In this document: positions 1 through 7,985 of the stretch, one piece after another
Layout of the letters: the number at the start of each line of letters is the position of its first letter
Position numbering within the stretch: the stretch's first letter is position 1
Source: SPDF01 sp963812085
GTDB lineage: Bacteria; Gemmatimonadota; Gemmatimonadetes; Gemmatimonadales; GWC2-71-9
Direction of reading: 5' to 3'
NCBI GenBank assembly: GCA_963812085.1
Contig: CAWETL010000003.1
Span: 372,001-436,000, forward strand
DNA: 64,000 bases
Position numbers and translations under genes: made by a program
The notes under the pieces: model-generated
What the model was told of the DNA's origin: nothing
Databases searched by the model: none
Seen by the model: only the letters and a program-made list of their open reading frames with translations

Positions 1-2
1 AC

Positions 3-2627
3 GGGCTCCAAGTCCTCCTGTTGCCCGACCAGACCAAGCCGATCGCCACGGTGAACATCACCTACCTGGTGGGTTCTCGGTACGAGGGCTACGGTGAGAC
101 GGGAATGGCGCACCTCCTCGAGCACCTGCTGTTCAAGGGGTCCACGCAGCACCCGAAGATCGGCGAGGAGATGACCGCCCACGGCGCCGACTTCAACGGC
201 ACCACCTGGTACGACCGCACCAACTATTTCGAGTCGTTTCCGGCCACCCCCGCCAACCTCGACTGGGCCCTGCAGCTCGAGGCCGACCGGATGGTGCACT
301 CCTTCATCGCCAAGGCCGACCTCGAATCCGAGATGACGGTGGTGCGAAACGAATTCGAGATGGGGGAGAACGACCCGGGGAGCATCCTGGAGGAACGCCT
401 GTTCTCCACGGCGTACCTCTGGCACAACTACGGCCACTCGACGATCGGCGCGCGCTCGGACATCGAGCTGGTGCCGATCGGGCGGTTGCAGGACTTCTAC
501 CGGAAGTACTATCAGCCGGACAACTCGATGCTCGTCGTGGCGGGGAAGTTCGATGAGGCCGCGACGCTCAAGCGTATCGAGCAGCTCTTCGGCCCGATCC
601 CGCGGCCGAACCGGGACGGCGCGAATCACCTCTGGGGCACCTATACCGTGGAGCCGGTCCAGGACGGCGAGCGCACGGTGACCCTGCGCCGGGTGGGGGA
701 CGAGCAGGTGATCCTCGCCGGGTTCCACATCCCGGCGGGATCCGACCCGGATTTCGCCCCGATCAACGTCCTCACGCAGGTCCTCGGCTCGGCCCCGAGC
801 GGGAGGCTCTACCAGGCGCTTGTCGAGCCCAAGCTGGCGGCCCGGGTCTGGTCATCCGCATACCAGCTCTACCAGCCCAGCATGCTCCTCGTGGGCGCCC
901 AACTCCGCACGGAGGACACCCTCGCGGTCGCCCAGGCGGCCCTGCTCGCCGCGCTCGACTCGGTGACCACCCGGCCGCCGACCGACGAGGAAGTGGCCCG
1001 TGCCAAGCAGACCATCCTCAAGAACATCGACCTGAGCCTGACCCAGACCGACCGGGTGGGCATCGCGCTGAGCGAGTGGGCCTCGCGCGGCGACTGGCGG
1101 CTCATCTTCATCAATCGCGACCGCGTCCGGGCCGTGACGCCCGCCGACGTGCAGCGGGTGGCCCAGGCGTACATCAAGCCGAGCAACCGGACGATGGGGG
1201 TCTTCGTCCCGACCCCGAAGCCCGATCGCGCCGAGATCCCGCCGCTTCCCGACATCGCGGCGCTGGTCAAGGACTACAAGGGCGACACCACGATGACCCT
1301 CGGGGAGGCCTTCGACGCCTCGCCGGCCAACATCGACGCCCGCACGGCGCGCAGTGCGCTCCCCAGCGGGATGAAGGTGGCGCTGCTCCCCAAGGCCACG
1401 CGGGGCCAGACGGTCAACGCCACGATCCAGCTCCACTTCGGCACCGAGTCCGCCCTGAACGGCCGGGCCACGGCGGCGTCGCTGGCCGGAGCGATGCTGA
1501 TGCGCGGCACCACCGCGCACACCCGACAGCAGCTCAAGGACGAGTTCGATCGCCTGAAGGCCCAGGTCAGCGTGTTCGGCACTGCGGAGGGCGCCACGGT
1601 GTCCATCTCGACCGTGCGCGCCAACTTCCCGGCGGTCCTCCGCCTCGCGGGCGAGGTGCTTCGCCAGCCGAGCTTCGATCCGGCGGAGTTCGCGACCCTG
1701 CAGCGCGAGATGCTGGCGCGCCTGGAATCACAACGGACCGATCCGATCCCGCTCGCGCAGAACGCGCTGTCGAGGGCGATGCAGATCTACCCGCCGGGGC
1801 ATCCCCGCTATGTCCCGACGATCGACGAATCGATCGCCGAGACGAAGGCCGCGACGGTGGATGATGCCAAGCGGTTCTGGGTGGAGTTCTACGGGGTCGG
1901 CGCCGGGGAAGTGGCGATCGTGGGCGATTTCGACCCGGCGGAGGTCTCGCCGGTCGTGGCGGAGTTGTTCGGAACCTGGAAGAGCCCGGCCGCGTACGCG
2001 CGGATTCCCGACCGGTACAGCGACAAGCCCGCGGTGACCGAGCAGATCGAAACGCCAGACAAGGCCAACGCGATCATGCTGGCGGCCACCAGCCTTCGGC
2101 TGGGCGAGGACGATCCCGGCTTTCCCGCGATGGCGATCGGAGACTACATCTACGGCGGGTCGGCGTTCGACTCCCGGCTGATGATGCGCATCCGGCAGAA
2201 GGAGGGACTCAGCTACGGGGTCGGGAGCGCGCTCCGCGCGAGCCCGCTGGACCAGGCCGGACGGCTGTTCGTCTACGCCATCTCCGCGCCCGAGAACACC
2301 TCGAAAGTGGTCACGGCCTTTCATGAGGTGACCGATTCGGCGGTGTCCGGCGGCTTCACGCCGGCCGAGGTGACGAAGGGCAAGGCCGGCTACCTGCAGC
2401 AGCGCCAGCTGGCACGGGCGGACGACGGGAGTCTCGTCGATGAGTTGGCGGAGGAGCTCTACCTGGGCCGGACCATGGCGTGGGACGCCAAGCTGGAGCA
2501 GGCCATCGGGGCCCTCACCCCGGAGCAGGTGAGCACCGGCTTCCGCAGCTTCGTGGATCCCTCGAGGATCACCGTGATCACCGCGGGGGATTTCGCGAAG
2601 GGGAAGGCGGCCCCGGCCCAGCCGTAG
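3..2627 (+). CDS. M16-family zinc metalloprotease (pitrilysin-like), 5' end cut by window
   Basis: Two-module insulinase/pitrilysin peptidase that probably degrades or processes peptides in the periplasm. The reading frame is open to the left edge, so the signal peptide and true start lie outside. Already the first codons match the usual lead-in to the active site, and the inverted zinc motif HLLEH (HxxEH) follows at about residues 31-35 counted from position 21. An acidic stretch (NEFEMGEND) about 75 residues later can supply the third zinc ligand. A second, catalytically inactive M16 repeat follows from about residue 440 and contains the RIRQKEGLSYGVGS segment typical of the C-terminal half. 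About 870 residues are visible, which fits a full two-repeat protein. It ends five bases before convergent arfB, and a strong terminator hairpin lies inside arfB. Family assignment is secure; the substrate is unknown. Confidence 0.93.
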   Translation, partial: GLQVLLLPDQTKPIATVNITYLVGSRYEGYGETGMAHLLEHLLFKGSTQHPKIGEEMTAHGADFNGTTWYDRTNYFESFPATPANLDWALQLEADRMVHSFIAKADLESEMTVVRNEFEMGENDPGSILEERLFSTAYLWHNYGHSTIGARSDIELVPIGRLQDFYRKYYQPDNSMLVVAGKFDEAATLKRIEQLFGPIPRPNRDGANHLWGTYTVEPVQDGERTVTLRRVGDEQVILAGFHIPAGSDPDFAPINVLTQVLGSAPSGRLYQALVEPKLAARVWSSAYQLYQPSMLLVGAQLRTEDTLAVAQAALLAALDSVTTRPPTDEEVARAKQTILKNIDLSLTQTDRVGIALSEWASRGDWRLIFINRDRVRAVTPADVQRVAQAYIKPSNRTMGVFVPTPKPDRAEIPPLPDIAALVKDYKGDTTMTLGEAFDASPANIDARTARSALPSGMKVALLPKATRGQTVNATIQLHFGTESALNGRATAASLAGAMLMRGTTAHTRQQLKDEFDRLKAQVSVFGTAEGATVSISTVRANFPAVLRLAGEVLRQPSFDPAEFATLQREMLARLESQRTDPIPLAQNALSRAMQIYPPGHPRYVPTIDESIAETKAATVDDAKRFWVEFYGVGAGEVAIVGDFDPAEVSPVVAELFGTWKSPAAYARIPDRYSDKPAVTEQIETPDKANAIMLAATSLRLGEDDPGFPAMAIGDYIYGGSAFDSRLMMRIRQKEGLSYGVGSALRASPLDQAGRLFVYAISAPENTSKVVTAFHEVTDSAVSGGFTPAEVTKGKAGYLQQRQLARADDGSLVDELAEELYLGRTMAWDAKLEQAIGALTPEQVSTGFRSFVDPSRITVITAGDFAKGKAAPAQP

Positions 2628-2632
2628 TCGGG

Positions 2633-3040
2633 CTAGTCGGCGCCGGGGGGCAGACGGCGCTCCGCCTTGGTGGCGGAGCGCCGTTTCTTCGCCTCCAGGC
2701 GGCGCTCGCCGGCGGAGCGGGGCGGCTTGGTCTTCTTCCTCCGCTTCGGCGGCACGAGCGCCTCGGCCACCAGTCGCTGCAACCGCTCGATGACCGCCTC
2801 GCGGTTCTGCAGCTGGCTTCGCGTTGCCGCCGAGACCAGCCGGAGCCCACCCCGCGCGTCGAGCCGGTGGCCCAGCACCGAGAGCAGCAGGGTGCGCTCC
2901 TCGGCGGTCAGGCTCGGGCTCCCGGCCGCGTCCCACCAGAGCTCGACCCGGGTGGACGAGGTGTTCACGTGCTGACCGCCGGGCCCGCCGGCCCGGGTGG
3001 CACGAAAGGTCAGTTCATGGAGCGGGATCGGCGCGGGCAT
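2633..3040 (-). CDS. arfB: Alternative ribosome-rescue factor ArfB (peptidyl-tRNA hydrolase, YaeJ type)
   Basis: Releases nascent chains from ribosomes stalled on non-stop mRNA by hydrolysing peptidyl-tRNA. The 135-residue protein is a stand-alone release-factor catalytic domain. The GGQ motif is at residues 21-23 (GGPGGQHVN), followed by the family's NTSSTRVEL segment. It ends in a long Lys/Arg-rich tail (about residues 97-130), which in this family inserts into the empty mRNA channel. It lacks the codon-recognition domains of RF1/RF2, which separates it from the prfA product at 15820. Divergent from larE. A TATCTTTG promoter element sits only four bases upstream of the ATG, so the mRNA may have almost no leader. 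Confidence 0.93.
   Translation of the reverse strand: MPAPIPLHELTFRATRAGGPGGQHVNTSSTRVELWWDAAGSPSLTAEERTLLLSVLGHRLDARGGLRLVSAATRSQLQNREAVIERLQRLVAEALVPPKRRKKTKPPRSAGERRLEAKKRRSATKAERRLPPGAD
2654..2690 (+). terminator. Intrinsic terminator of the M16 gene, embedded in arfB
   Basis: A perfect 13-bp stem (2654-2666 with 2672-2684) closes a 5-base loop and is followed by TTCTTC, so with the last stem base the tail reads TTTCTTC. It starts 27 bases past the protease stop and lies in the 3' coding part of the convergent arfB gene, where the other strand encodes its basic tail. Confidence 0.8.
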
Positions 3041-3044
3041 GGAG

Positions 3045-3052
3045 CAAAGATA
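3045..3052 (-). promoter_or_regulatory. Candidate -10/-7 promoter element of arfB (TATCTTTG)
   Basis: Exact match to the FCB-type TAnnTTTG element, read on the minus strand, ending 4 bases before the arfB start codon. No clear -35 hexamer is seen. Confidence 0.55.
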
Positions 3053-3089
3053 TCGTGGCGGGCGGTAGCCGGGGCGGAGGATGCCTCGC

Positions 3090-3097
3090 TACCTTTG
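3090..3097 (+). promoter_or_regulatory. Candidate -10/-7 promoter element of larE (TACCTTTG)
   Basis: Exact TAnnTTTG match whose last base is 5 bases before the larE ATG at 3103. It is divergent from the arfB element 38 bases away. The same arrangement recurs at several other genes in the window. Confidence 0.55.
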
Positions 3098-3102
3098 TGC
3101 CC

Positions 3103-3915
3103 ATGCCGAACGTCGAGGAACTTGCGGCCCATCTCGGGGCCCTGCCGAGCGCCGTGCTGGGCTATTCCGGCGGGGTGGATTCCGCGGTGCTCGCCGTGGC
3201 GGGCACCCGGGCGCTCGGAGCGGGCCGGTTCCTCGCCGTCATCGGCCGGAGCGCCTCGTATCCTGCCGTGCAGTGGGAGGCGGCGCTCGCCCTCGCGGCG
3301 CAATTCTCCATTCCGCTGCTCGAAGTGGAGACGCACGAGCTCGCCGATCCGTCCTACGCGGCGAATCCCCTGAACCGCTGCTTCTTCTGCAAGTCGGAGC
3401 TCTGGCGGGCGCTCGGCGCCGTGGCCGCGGAACGGGGGCTCGAGGTCCTGCTCGACGGCACCAACACCGATGACCTTCGCGAGCACCGGCCCGGCGCGGC
3501 CGCCGGTGCGGCCCGGCAGGTCCATTCGCCGTTCGTGAGCCTCGGCTGGTCCAAGGCGGACGTCCGCCGCGCGGCGCTCGACCTCGGCCTCCCGACCTGG
3601 GACGCGCCCGCGGCGCCCTGTCTCTCGAGCCGGATCCAGTACGGCCTGGCGGTGACGCCGGAGCGATTGCGCCAGGTCGAGGCCGCCGAAGCGGTGATGC
3701 GGTCCGTCGGCGTGACCGGAGACTGCCGGGTGCGGCATCACGGCGCCCGGGCGCGTGTCGAGGTGCTGCCAGCCGAGCGTGGCCTGGTCGAAGCGCACTG
3801 GAGCGACATTGCCCGGCGGCTGCTGGCGCTGGGCTTCAGCGAAGTCGAGCTCGACCCGCGGGGGTATCGGCGCGGGGCGCTGCTACCCCTCGCCGTGGTG
3901 CCGGGATCAGACTGA
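3103..3915 (+). CDS. larE: ATP-dependent sacrificial sulfur transferase LarE
   Basis: PP-loop ATP pyrophosphatase that in characterised species adenylates pyridinium-3,5-biscarboxylic acid mononucleotide and adds sulfur to it, a step in making the nickel-pincer cofactor of lactate racemase-type enzymes. The 270-residue product has the PP-loop SGGVDS at residues 22-27, a CFFC pair at Cys93/Cys96, and APCLSSR with Cys173, which lies where the sacrificial cysteine of lactobacillal LarE sits. A longer upstream reading is open, but it overlaps arfB. The ATG at 3103 gives the normal family N-terminus and follows the promoter element. No larA, larB or larC is visible nearby. Three cysteines might instead hold an Fe-S cluster, as reported for the Thermotoga enzyme; that is an inference. 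Confidence 0.88.
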   Translation: MPNVEELAAHLGALPSAVLGYSGGVDSAVLAVAGTRALGAGRFLAVIGRSASYPAVQWEAALALAAQFSIPLLEVETHELADPSYAANPLNRCFFCKSELWRALGAVAAERGLEVLLDGTNTDDLREHRPGAAAGAARQVHSPFVSLGWSKADVRRAALDLGLPTWDAPAAPCLSSRIQYGLAVTPERLRQVEAAEAVMRSVGVTGDCRVRHHGARARVEVLPAERGLVEAHWSDIARRLLALGFSEVELDPRGYRRGALLPLAVVPGSD

Positions 3916-4566
3916 ATGATGGGGTGCCTTGCCCTCCCGTTCCGGCTCCTGGCGGTGGTCCTGCTCGTGGGGCTGCTGTATTTCGGCTGGACCGAGCGGG
4001 ATCGGATCGCGCCGCTCTGGCACCAGCTCGTGGATCATCGGGCCGGGCCGGGCGCCGGCTCCACGGGGCGCGCCGGCAGCGCCGCGCTGGCGCGTGCACA
4101 AGGCAAGATCGACAGCCTCAACGGATGGCGGGCGGACTCGGTCGTGCTGACCCCCGCTGAGATGGCGTCGCTCGTGGGCGCCGGGCTCGAGGCACGGGTG
4201 CGTGGCGAACTCGATTCGCTGTCCGTGACCCTCGGGGACCACCGCCTCACGGTCGCCGGGCGAATCAGGACAGCCGGGCTGCCGCGCGAGGTCCTCGGGC
4301 CGCTGGCGGGGGCGCTCGACGAGCGGGAGCCGGTCCGGGCCGCCGGGACGGTCACGGTCGTGGCGCCGGGGCTGGCGGCGTGGGCGGTGGACGAGTTCAT
4401 GGTGCGGGACTTTCCCTTTCCGCGGGAGATGGTGCCGCGCGTCGTGGGCGTGGTGACCGGCAAGCGGGGAGGCGGCGTGGTGACGATCGCCATCCCCGCC
4501 GGCATCGGCGGCGTCCGGGTGCACCCGGACGGCGTCACGTTGTATCCTTCGGGCTCCCAGCCATGA
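3916..4566 (+). CDS. Single-pass membrane-anchored protein of unknown function
   Basis: I do not recognise this 216-residue protein. One hydrophobic helix near the N-terminus (about residues 5-23) anchors a predicted extracytoplasmic domain that is rich in short beta-strand-like segments and low in cysteine. There is no lipobox and no catalytic motif that I can see. It begins directly after the larE stop codon and overlaps the next gene (ATG at 4563) by four bases. It is therefore part of a larE-regulator transcription unit and may be an envelope component watched by the downstream response regulator. Two ATG codons stand in tandem at the start, and either could be used. Confidence 0.7.
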   Translation: MMGCLALPFRLLAVVLLVGLLYFGWTERDRIAPLWHQLVDHRAGPGAGSTGRAGSAALARAQGKIDSLNGWRADSVVLTPAEMASLVGAGLEARVRGELDSLSVTLGDHRLTVAGRIRTAGLPREVLGPLAGALDEREPVRAAGTVTVVAPGLAAWAVDEFMVRDFPFPREMVPRVVGVVTGKRGGGVVTIAIPAGIGGVRVHPDGVTLYPSGSQP

Positions 4567-5945
4567 CTGCTTACCGCATCCTCGTCATCGACGACGAAGC
4601 CGGCGTCCGCGACGCCCTCAAGCAGGTGCTCGCCTACGAGGGCCACGAGGTCCGCGTTGCGGGCTCCGGCGGCGAAGGCCTGACGATCTACCCCGAGTTC
4701 CGCCCGCACCTGGTCTTTCTCGACGTGAAGATGGCCGGCCTCGACGGCCTCGACACCCTTTCCCGCCTCCGCGAACTCGACCCGGCCGCCACCGTCGTCA
4801 TGATTTCGGGCCACGGCACCATCGCCACGGCGGTCGAGGCCACGCAACGGGGCGCGTTCGACTTCCTCGAAAAGCCGCTCGACAGCGACCGCCTCCTCCT
4901 GACGGTGCGGAACGCCCTCCACCAGACCGCGCTCGCGGCCGAAAACCAGCAGTTCAAGCGCGCCGCGGACGAGCAGCACTCCATGATCGGCACCAGCCCG
5001 GCCCTCAAGTCGGTGCGCGCCCTCATCGACAAGGTGGGACCGACGGGAGCCCGCGTACTGATCACCGGGGAAAATGGCAGCGGCAAGGAGCTCGTGGCGC
5101 GCGCCATCCACGCCGCCAGCCCGCGACGCCAGGGGCCGTTCGTCGAGGTGAACTGTGCGGCCATCCCCGGGGAGCTGATCGAGAGCGAGCTCTTCGGGCA
5201 CATGAAGGGCTCGTTCACCGGCGCGTTCGCCGACCGGCCCGGGAAGTTCGAGCTGGCGGACGGCGGGACGCTCTTCCTCGACGAAATCGGCGACCTCTCG
5301 TTGCCCGCCCAGGCCAAGATGCTCCGCGTGCTGCAGGAGGGAGAGGTCACGCGGGTGGGCGGCGCCAAGCCGATGCGGGTGGACGTGCGGGTGCTCGCCG
5401 CGACGAACAAGGACCTCGAGGCGGAGATCGAGGCCGGCCGTTTCCGAGAGGACCTGCTGTACCGGCTGAACGTCGTGCCGATCCACGTGCCCCCGCTTCG
5501 CGAGCGCTCGGCGGACATCCCGGAACTCGTGCGCCACTTCGCGCGGGGGCTGGCCTCCACGGCCGGGACTCCCGCCAGGGATTTCGACGCCGCCGCGGTG
5601 GAGCGGCTCCAGCGCCGCGCCTGGCCGGGCAACGTGCGCGAGCTGCGGAACGCCGTGGAACGGCTGATGATCCTCGCGCCCGGCAAGACGGTGGCCGTCA
5701 GCGACGTCGATCGGGTACTTTCCGGGGGGAACGCACACCCGGAGTCGCCGGCTGCCGCGACGGACGATCCCTTCACGGCGCCAACCTTCGAGGCGTTCAA
5801 GCTGGAGGCGGAGCGGGTCTTCCTGACTGCGAAGCTGCGGCAGCACGACTGGAACGTGTCGGAGACGGCGCGGGCGCTGGACATGCCGCGCTCCAACCTG
5901 TACAAGAAGATCGAACGCTACGGCCTGACCCGGGAGCAAGGGTGA
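4563..5945 (+). CDS. Sigma-54-dependent response regulator, NtrC/NtrX class
   Basis: DNA-binding activator of sigma-54 promoters. The 460-residue protein has three parts. The receiver domain (residues 1-120) has the acidic pair D10-D11 and phospho-acceptor D54. The AAA+ domain (about 140-365) has Walker A GENGSGKE, the sigma-54 contact loop as GSFTGA (usual consensus GAFTGA), the GTLFLDEIGDL Walker B region and a RLNVVPIHVPPLR segment. The C-terminal Fis-type helix-turn-helix contains ETARALDMPRSNLYKKIERYG. The ATG at 4563 overlaps the previous stop (ATGA) and begins exactly at the receiver domain, so the longer upstream reading is rejected. No histidine kinase is adjacent. The overall sequence resembles NtrX more than NtrC, but its stimulus cannot be read from the sequence. 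Confidence 0.92.
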   Translation: MTAYRILVIDDEAGVRDALKQVLAYEGHEVRVAGSGGEGLTIYPEFRPHLVFLDVKMAGLDGLDTLSRLRELDPAATVVMISGHGTIATAVEATQRGAFDFLEKPLDSDRLLLTVRNALHQTALAAENQQFKRAADEQHSMIGTSPALKSVRALIDKVGPTGARVLITGENGSGKELVARAIHAASPRRQGPFVEVNCAAIPGELIESELFGHMKGSFTGAFADRPGKFELADGGTLFLDEIGDLSLPAQAKMLRVLQEGEVTRVGGAKPMRVDVRVLAATNKDLEAEIEAGRFREDLLYRLNVVPIHVPPLRERSADIPELVRHFARGLASTAGTPARDFDAAAVERLQRRAWPGNVRELRNAVERLMILAPGKTVAVSDVDRVLSGGNAHPESPAAATDDPFTAPTFEAFKLEAERVFLTAKLRQHDWNVSETARALDMPRSNLYKKIERYGLTREQG

Positions 5946-6385
5946 GCGATCAGCCGCGCAATTGGGACCAGGAACTCGCCGCCATCGACAAGGTGATCGC
6001 CTCGGGCGCGGGGGCGCCGTCGTCGGTCCCGGCGGCCAGGCCGGGCGGTCCCGCCCCGGCGGGCGGCGGGGCGGCGCGTCCGCCTTCGCGCCGCGCCGCG
6101 GTCACCACCTGGGTGCGGGTAGTGCTCGGGGTGGCGGTGGCGGCCGCCGTGCTCCAATGGCCCTACGCGCACCGCTGCGGCCTTGGCCTCATGCTCTATC
6201 TCGGCTCGGCGGCCATGGTGGCCGTCGCCGGCGCCTGGGCGATGCTGGTGAGCTGGCACCGTCGTCAGGGCTGGGCCCATTTCATCGGGCTGGGTGTGTT
6301 TCTCGGCGGCCTCGTCCTGGTGGCGATGGTCGTCCTTCCACGGGTCGGCTACGCCGTCGGGCCGTTGCCCTGGATGTGCGAGTAG
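5942..6385 (+). CDS. Small three-helix membrane protein, unknown function
   Basis: I do not recognise this 147-residue protein. It has a polar, Pro/Ala/Gly-rich cytoplasmic N-terminus (about residues 1-50) followed by three hydrophobic segments near residues 58-77, 85-104 and 113-134. The GTG start overlaps the regulator stop (GTGA), so it is translationally coupled to it. It has a short C-terminal tail and no motif that suggests transport or catalysis. Confidence 0.65.
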   Translation: MSDQPRNWDQELAAIDKVIASGAGAPSSVPAARPGGPAPAGGGAARPPSRRAAVTTWVRVVLGVAVAAAVLQWPYAHRCGLGLMLYLGSAAMVAVAGAWAMLVSWHRRQGWAHFIGLGVFLGGLVLVAMVVLPRVGYAVGPLPWMCE

Positions 6386-6418
6386 CCCGTTCGCTTTCCT
6401 CCGACTTCCGAAAGCCAG

Positions 6419-7912
6419 ATGCCAAAGACCTTCAAGAACTTCATCGCCGGGTCCTGGGTGGCGCCCTCCACCGGCACCCACTTCGAGAACCGCAATCCCG
6501 CCAATACCCGCGACCTGATCGGGCGTTTCCCCGATTCCGGTGCCGCCGACATCCAGGCCGCCGTCCGTTCCGCCAAGCGCGGGTTCGAGCGGTGGAGCCG
6601 CACGCCGGCGCCGGCCCGCGGCGACGTGCTCCGCCGCCTCGGCGACCTCCTCGTCCGCCACAAGGAAGAGCTGGCCGACGGCATGACGCGCGAAATGGGC
6701 AAGGTGCTCGCGGAGACGCGCGGTGACGTGCAGGAGGGCATCGACACCGCCTACTACGCCGCCACCGAAGGCCGCCGGCTCTTCGGCCACACGGTGCCGT
6801 CCGAGCTCCGGGCCAAGTGGGCGATGAGCTTCCGGCGGCCGATCGGCGTGGCCGGTCTCATCACGCCGTTCAATTTTCCGCTCGCGATCCCCACCTGGAA
6901 GATGTTCCCCGCGCTCCTCTGCGGAAACGCCGTGATCATCAAGCCTTCGGAGGACGTCCCCCACACGACGCACCGTCTCGTGGAACTCCTTCTGGAGGCC
7001 GGATTGCCGCCGGAGGTCATCCAGCTGGTGCACGGACGCGGTGCCTCGGCGGGCAAGGCGCTGGTCGAGCACCCCGACGTGCCGGTCATCTCCTTCACGG
7101 GCTCGACGGCCACCGGCTCCTTCATCGGCGAGACCTGCGGCCGCATGCACAAGCGGCTCTCGCTCGAGATGGGCGGCAAGAACGCCCAGATCGTCATGGA
7201 CGACGCCGACCTCGACCTGGCGCTGGAAGGGGTGCTCTGGGGCGCCTTCGGGACCACCGGCCAGCGCTGCACGGCCACGAGTCGGCTGATCCTGCACCGC
7301 AAGATCCACGACCGCTTCCTCAAGCGCCTCGTGGAGGCCGTCGAGGGGCTTCGCTTGGGCGACGGCCGGGTGGACGGCACCGACGTGGGGCCGCTGATCC
7401 ACGAGCGCTCCCGGCAGAAGGTGGAGTCGTACGTGGCCATCGGGCTGGAAGAGGGCGCGGAACTGGTGACCGGAGGCCGGAAGCCCGGCGGCGAGCGGCT
7501 GGGGCACGGCTTCTTCTTCCGGCCGACCATCTTCGCTGGCGTGACGCCGTCGATGCGGCTCGCCCAGGAGGAGATCTTCGGCCCGGTGCTGAGCGTCATC
7601 GAGGTCCGCAACTTCGACGAGGCGGTACGGGTCAACAACGGGGTCAAGTACGGCCTGTCGAGTTCGGTCTACACCCGGGACGTCAACCTCTCCTTCCGGG
7701 CCCTGCAGGAGCTGGACAACGGCATCACCTACATCAACGCCCCGACCATCGGGGCAGAAGCGCACCTTCCGTTCGGCGGCGTCAAGCAGACCGGGAACGG
7801 GCACCGCGAGGGCGGGTGGGAGGTCTACGAGTTCTACTCCGAGACGAAGGTCGGCTACGTGGACTACAGCGGCACCCTGCAGCGTGCGCAGATCGACAAC
7901 TACGACGACTGA
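6419..7912 (+). CDS. NAD(P)-dependent aldehyde dehydrogenase
   Basis: Oxidises an aldehyde to the carboxylic acid. The 497-residue length is typical of the soluble ALDH superfamily. The general-base Glu250 is in LEMGGKN and the nucleophile Cys284 is in GQRCTA. The cofactor-binding FTGSTATG segment and the TPFNFPLAIPTWK substrate-tunnel region are present. The C-terminal NAPTIGAEAHLPFGGVKQTG segment resembles the ALDH7 / aminoadipate-semialdehyde group, so a semialdehyde of amino-acid catabolism is a reasonable guess, but the substrate is not established. It starts at an ATG 33 bases after the membrane-protein gene. Confidence 0.9.
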   Translation: MPKTFKNFIAGSWVAPSTGTHFENRNPANTRDLIGRFPDSGAADIQAAVRSAKRGFERWSRTPAPARGDVLRRLGDLLVRHKEELADGMTREMGKVLAETRGDVQEGIDTAYYAATEGRRLFGHTVPSELRAKWAMSFRRPIGVAGLITPFNFPLAIPTWKMFPALLCGNAVIIKPSEDVPHTTHRLVELLLEAGLPPEVIQLVHGRGASAGKALVEHPDVPVISFTGSTATGSFIGETCGRMHKRLSLEMGGKNAQIVMDDADLDLALEGVLWGAFGTTGQRCTATSRLILHRKIHDRFLKRLVEAVEGLRLGDGRVDGTDVGPLIHERSRQKVESYVAIGLEEGAELVTGGRKPGGERLGHGFFFRPTIFAGVTPSMRLAQEEIFGPVLSVIEVRNFDEAVRVNNGVKYGLSSSVYTRDVNLSFRALQELDNGITYINAPTIGAEAHLPFGGVKQTGNGHREGGWEVYEFYSETKVGYVDYSGTLQRAQIDNYDD

Positions 7913-7936
7913 TCCCCCGTTGCGCGGGTTCGGGGC

Positions 7937-7963
7937 GGCCGCTAAGGTTCCTGCGTAGCGGCC
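7937..7963 (+). other. Perfect inverted repeat upstream of rpoD
   Basis: GGCCGCTA (7937-7944) pairs perfectly with TAGCGGCC (7956-7963) around an 11-base loop. It lies in the 73-base gap between the aldehyde dehydrogenase stop and the sigma-factor start. No T-run follows, so it could be a weak terminator, an operator or a 5'-UTR hairpin. Confidence 0.45.
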
Positions 7964-7985
7964 TGCCCACCCGAGGTTTCCGCCT

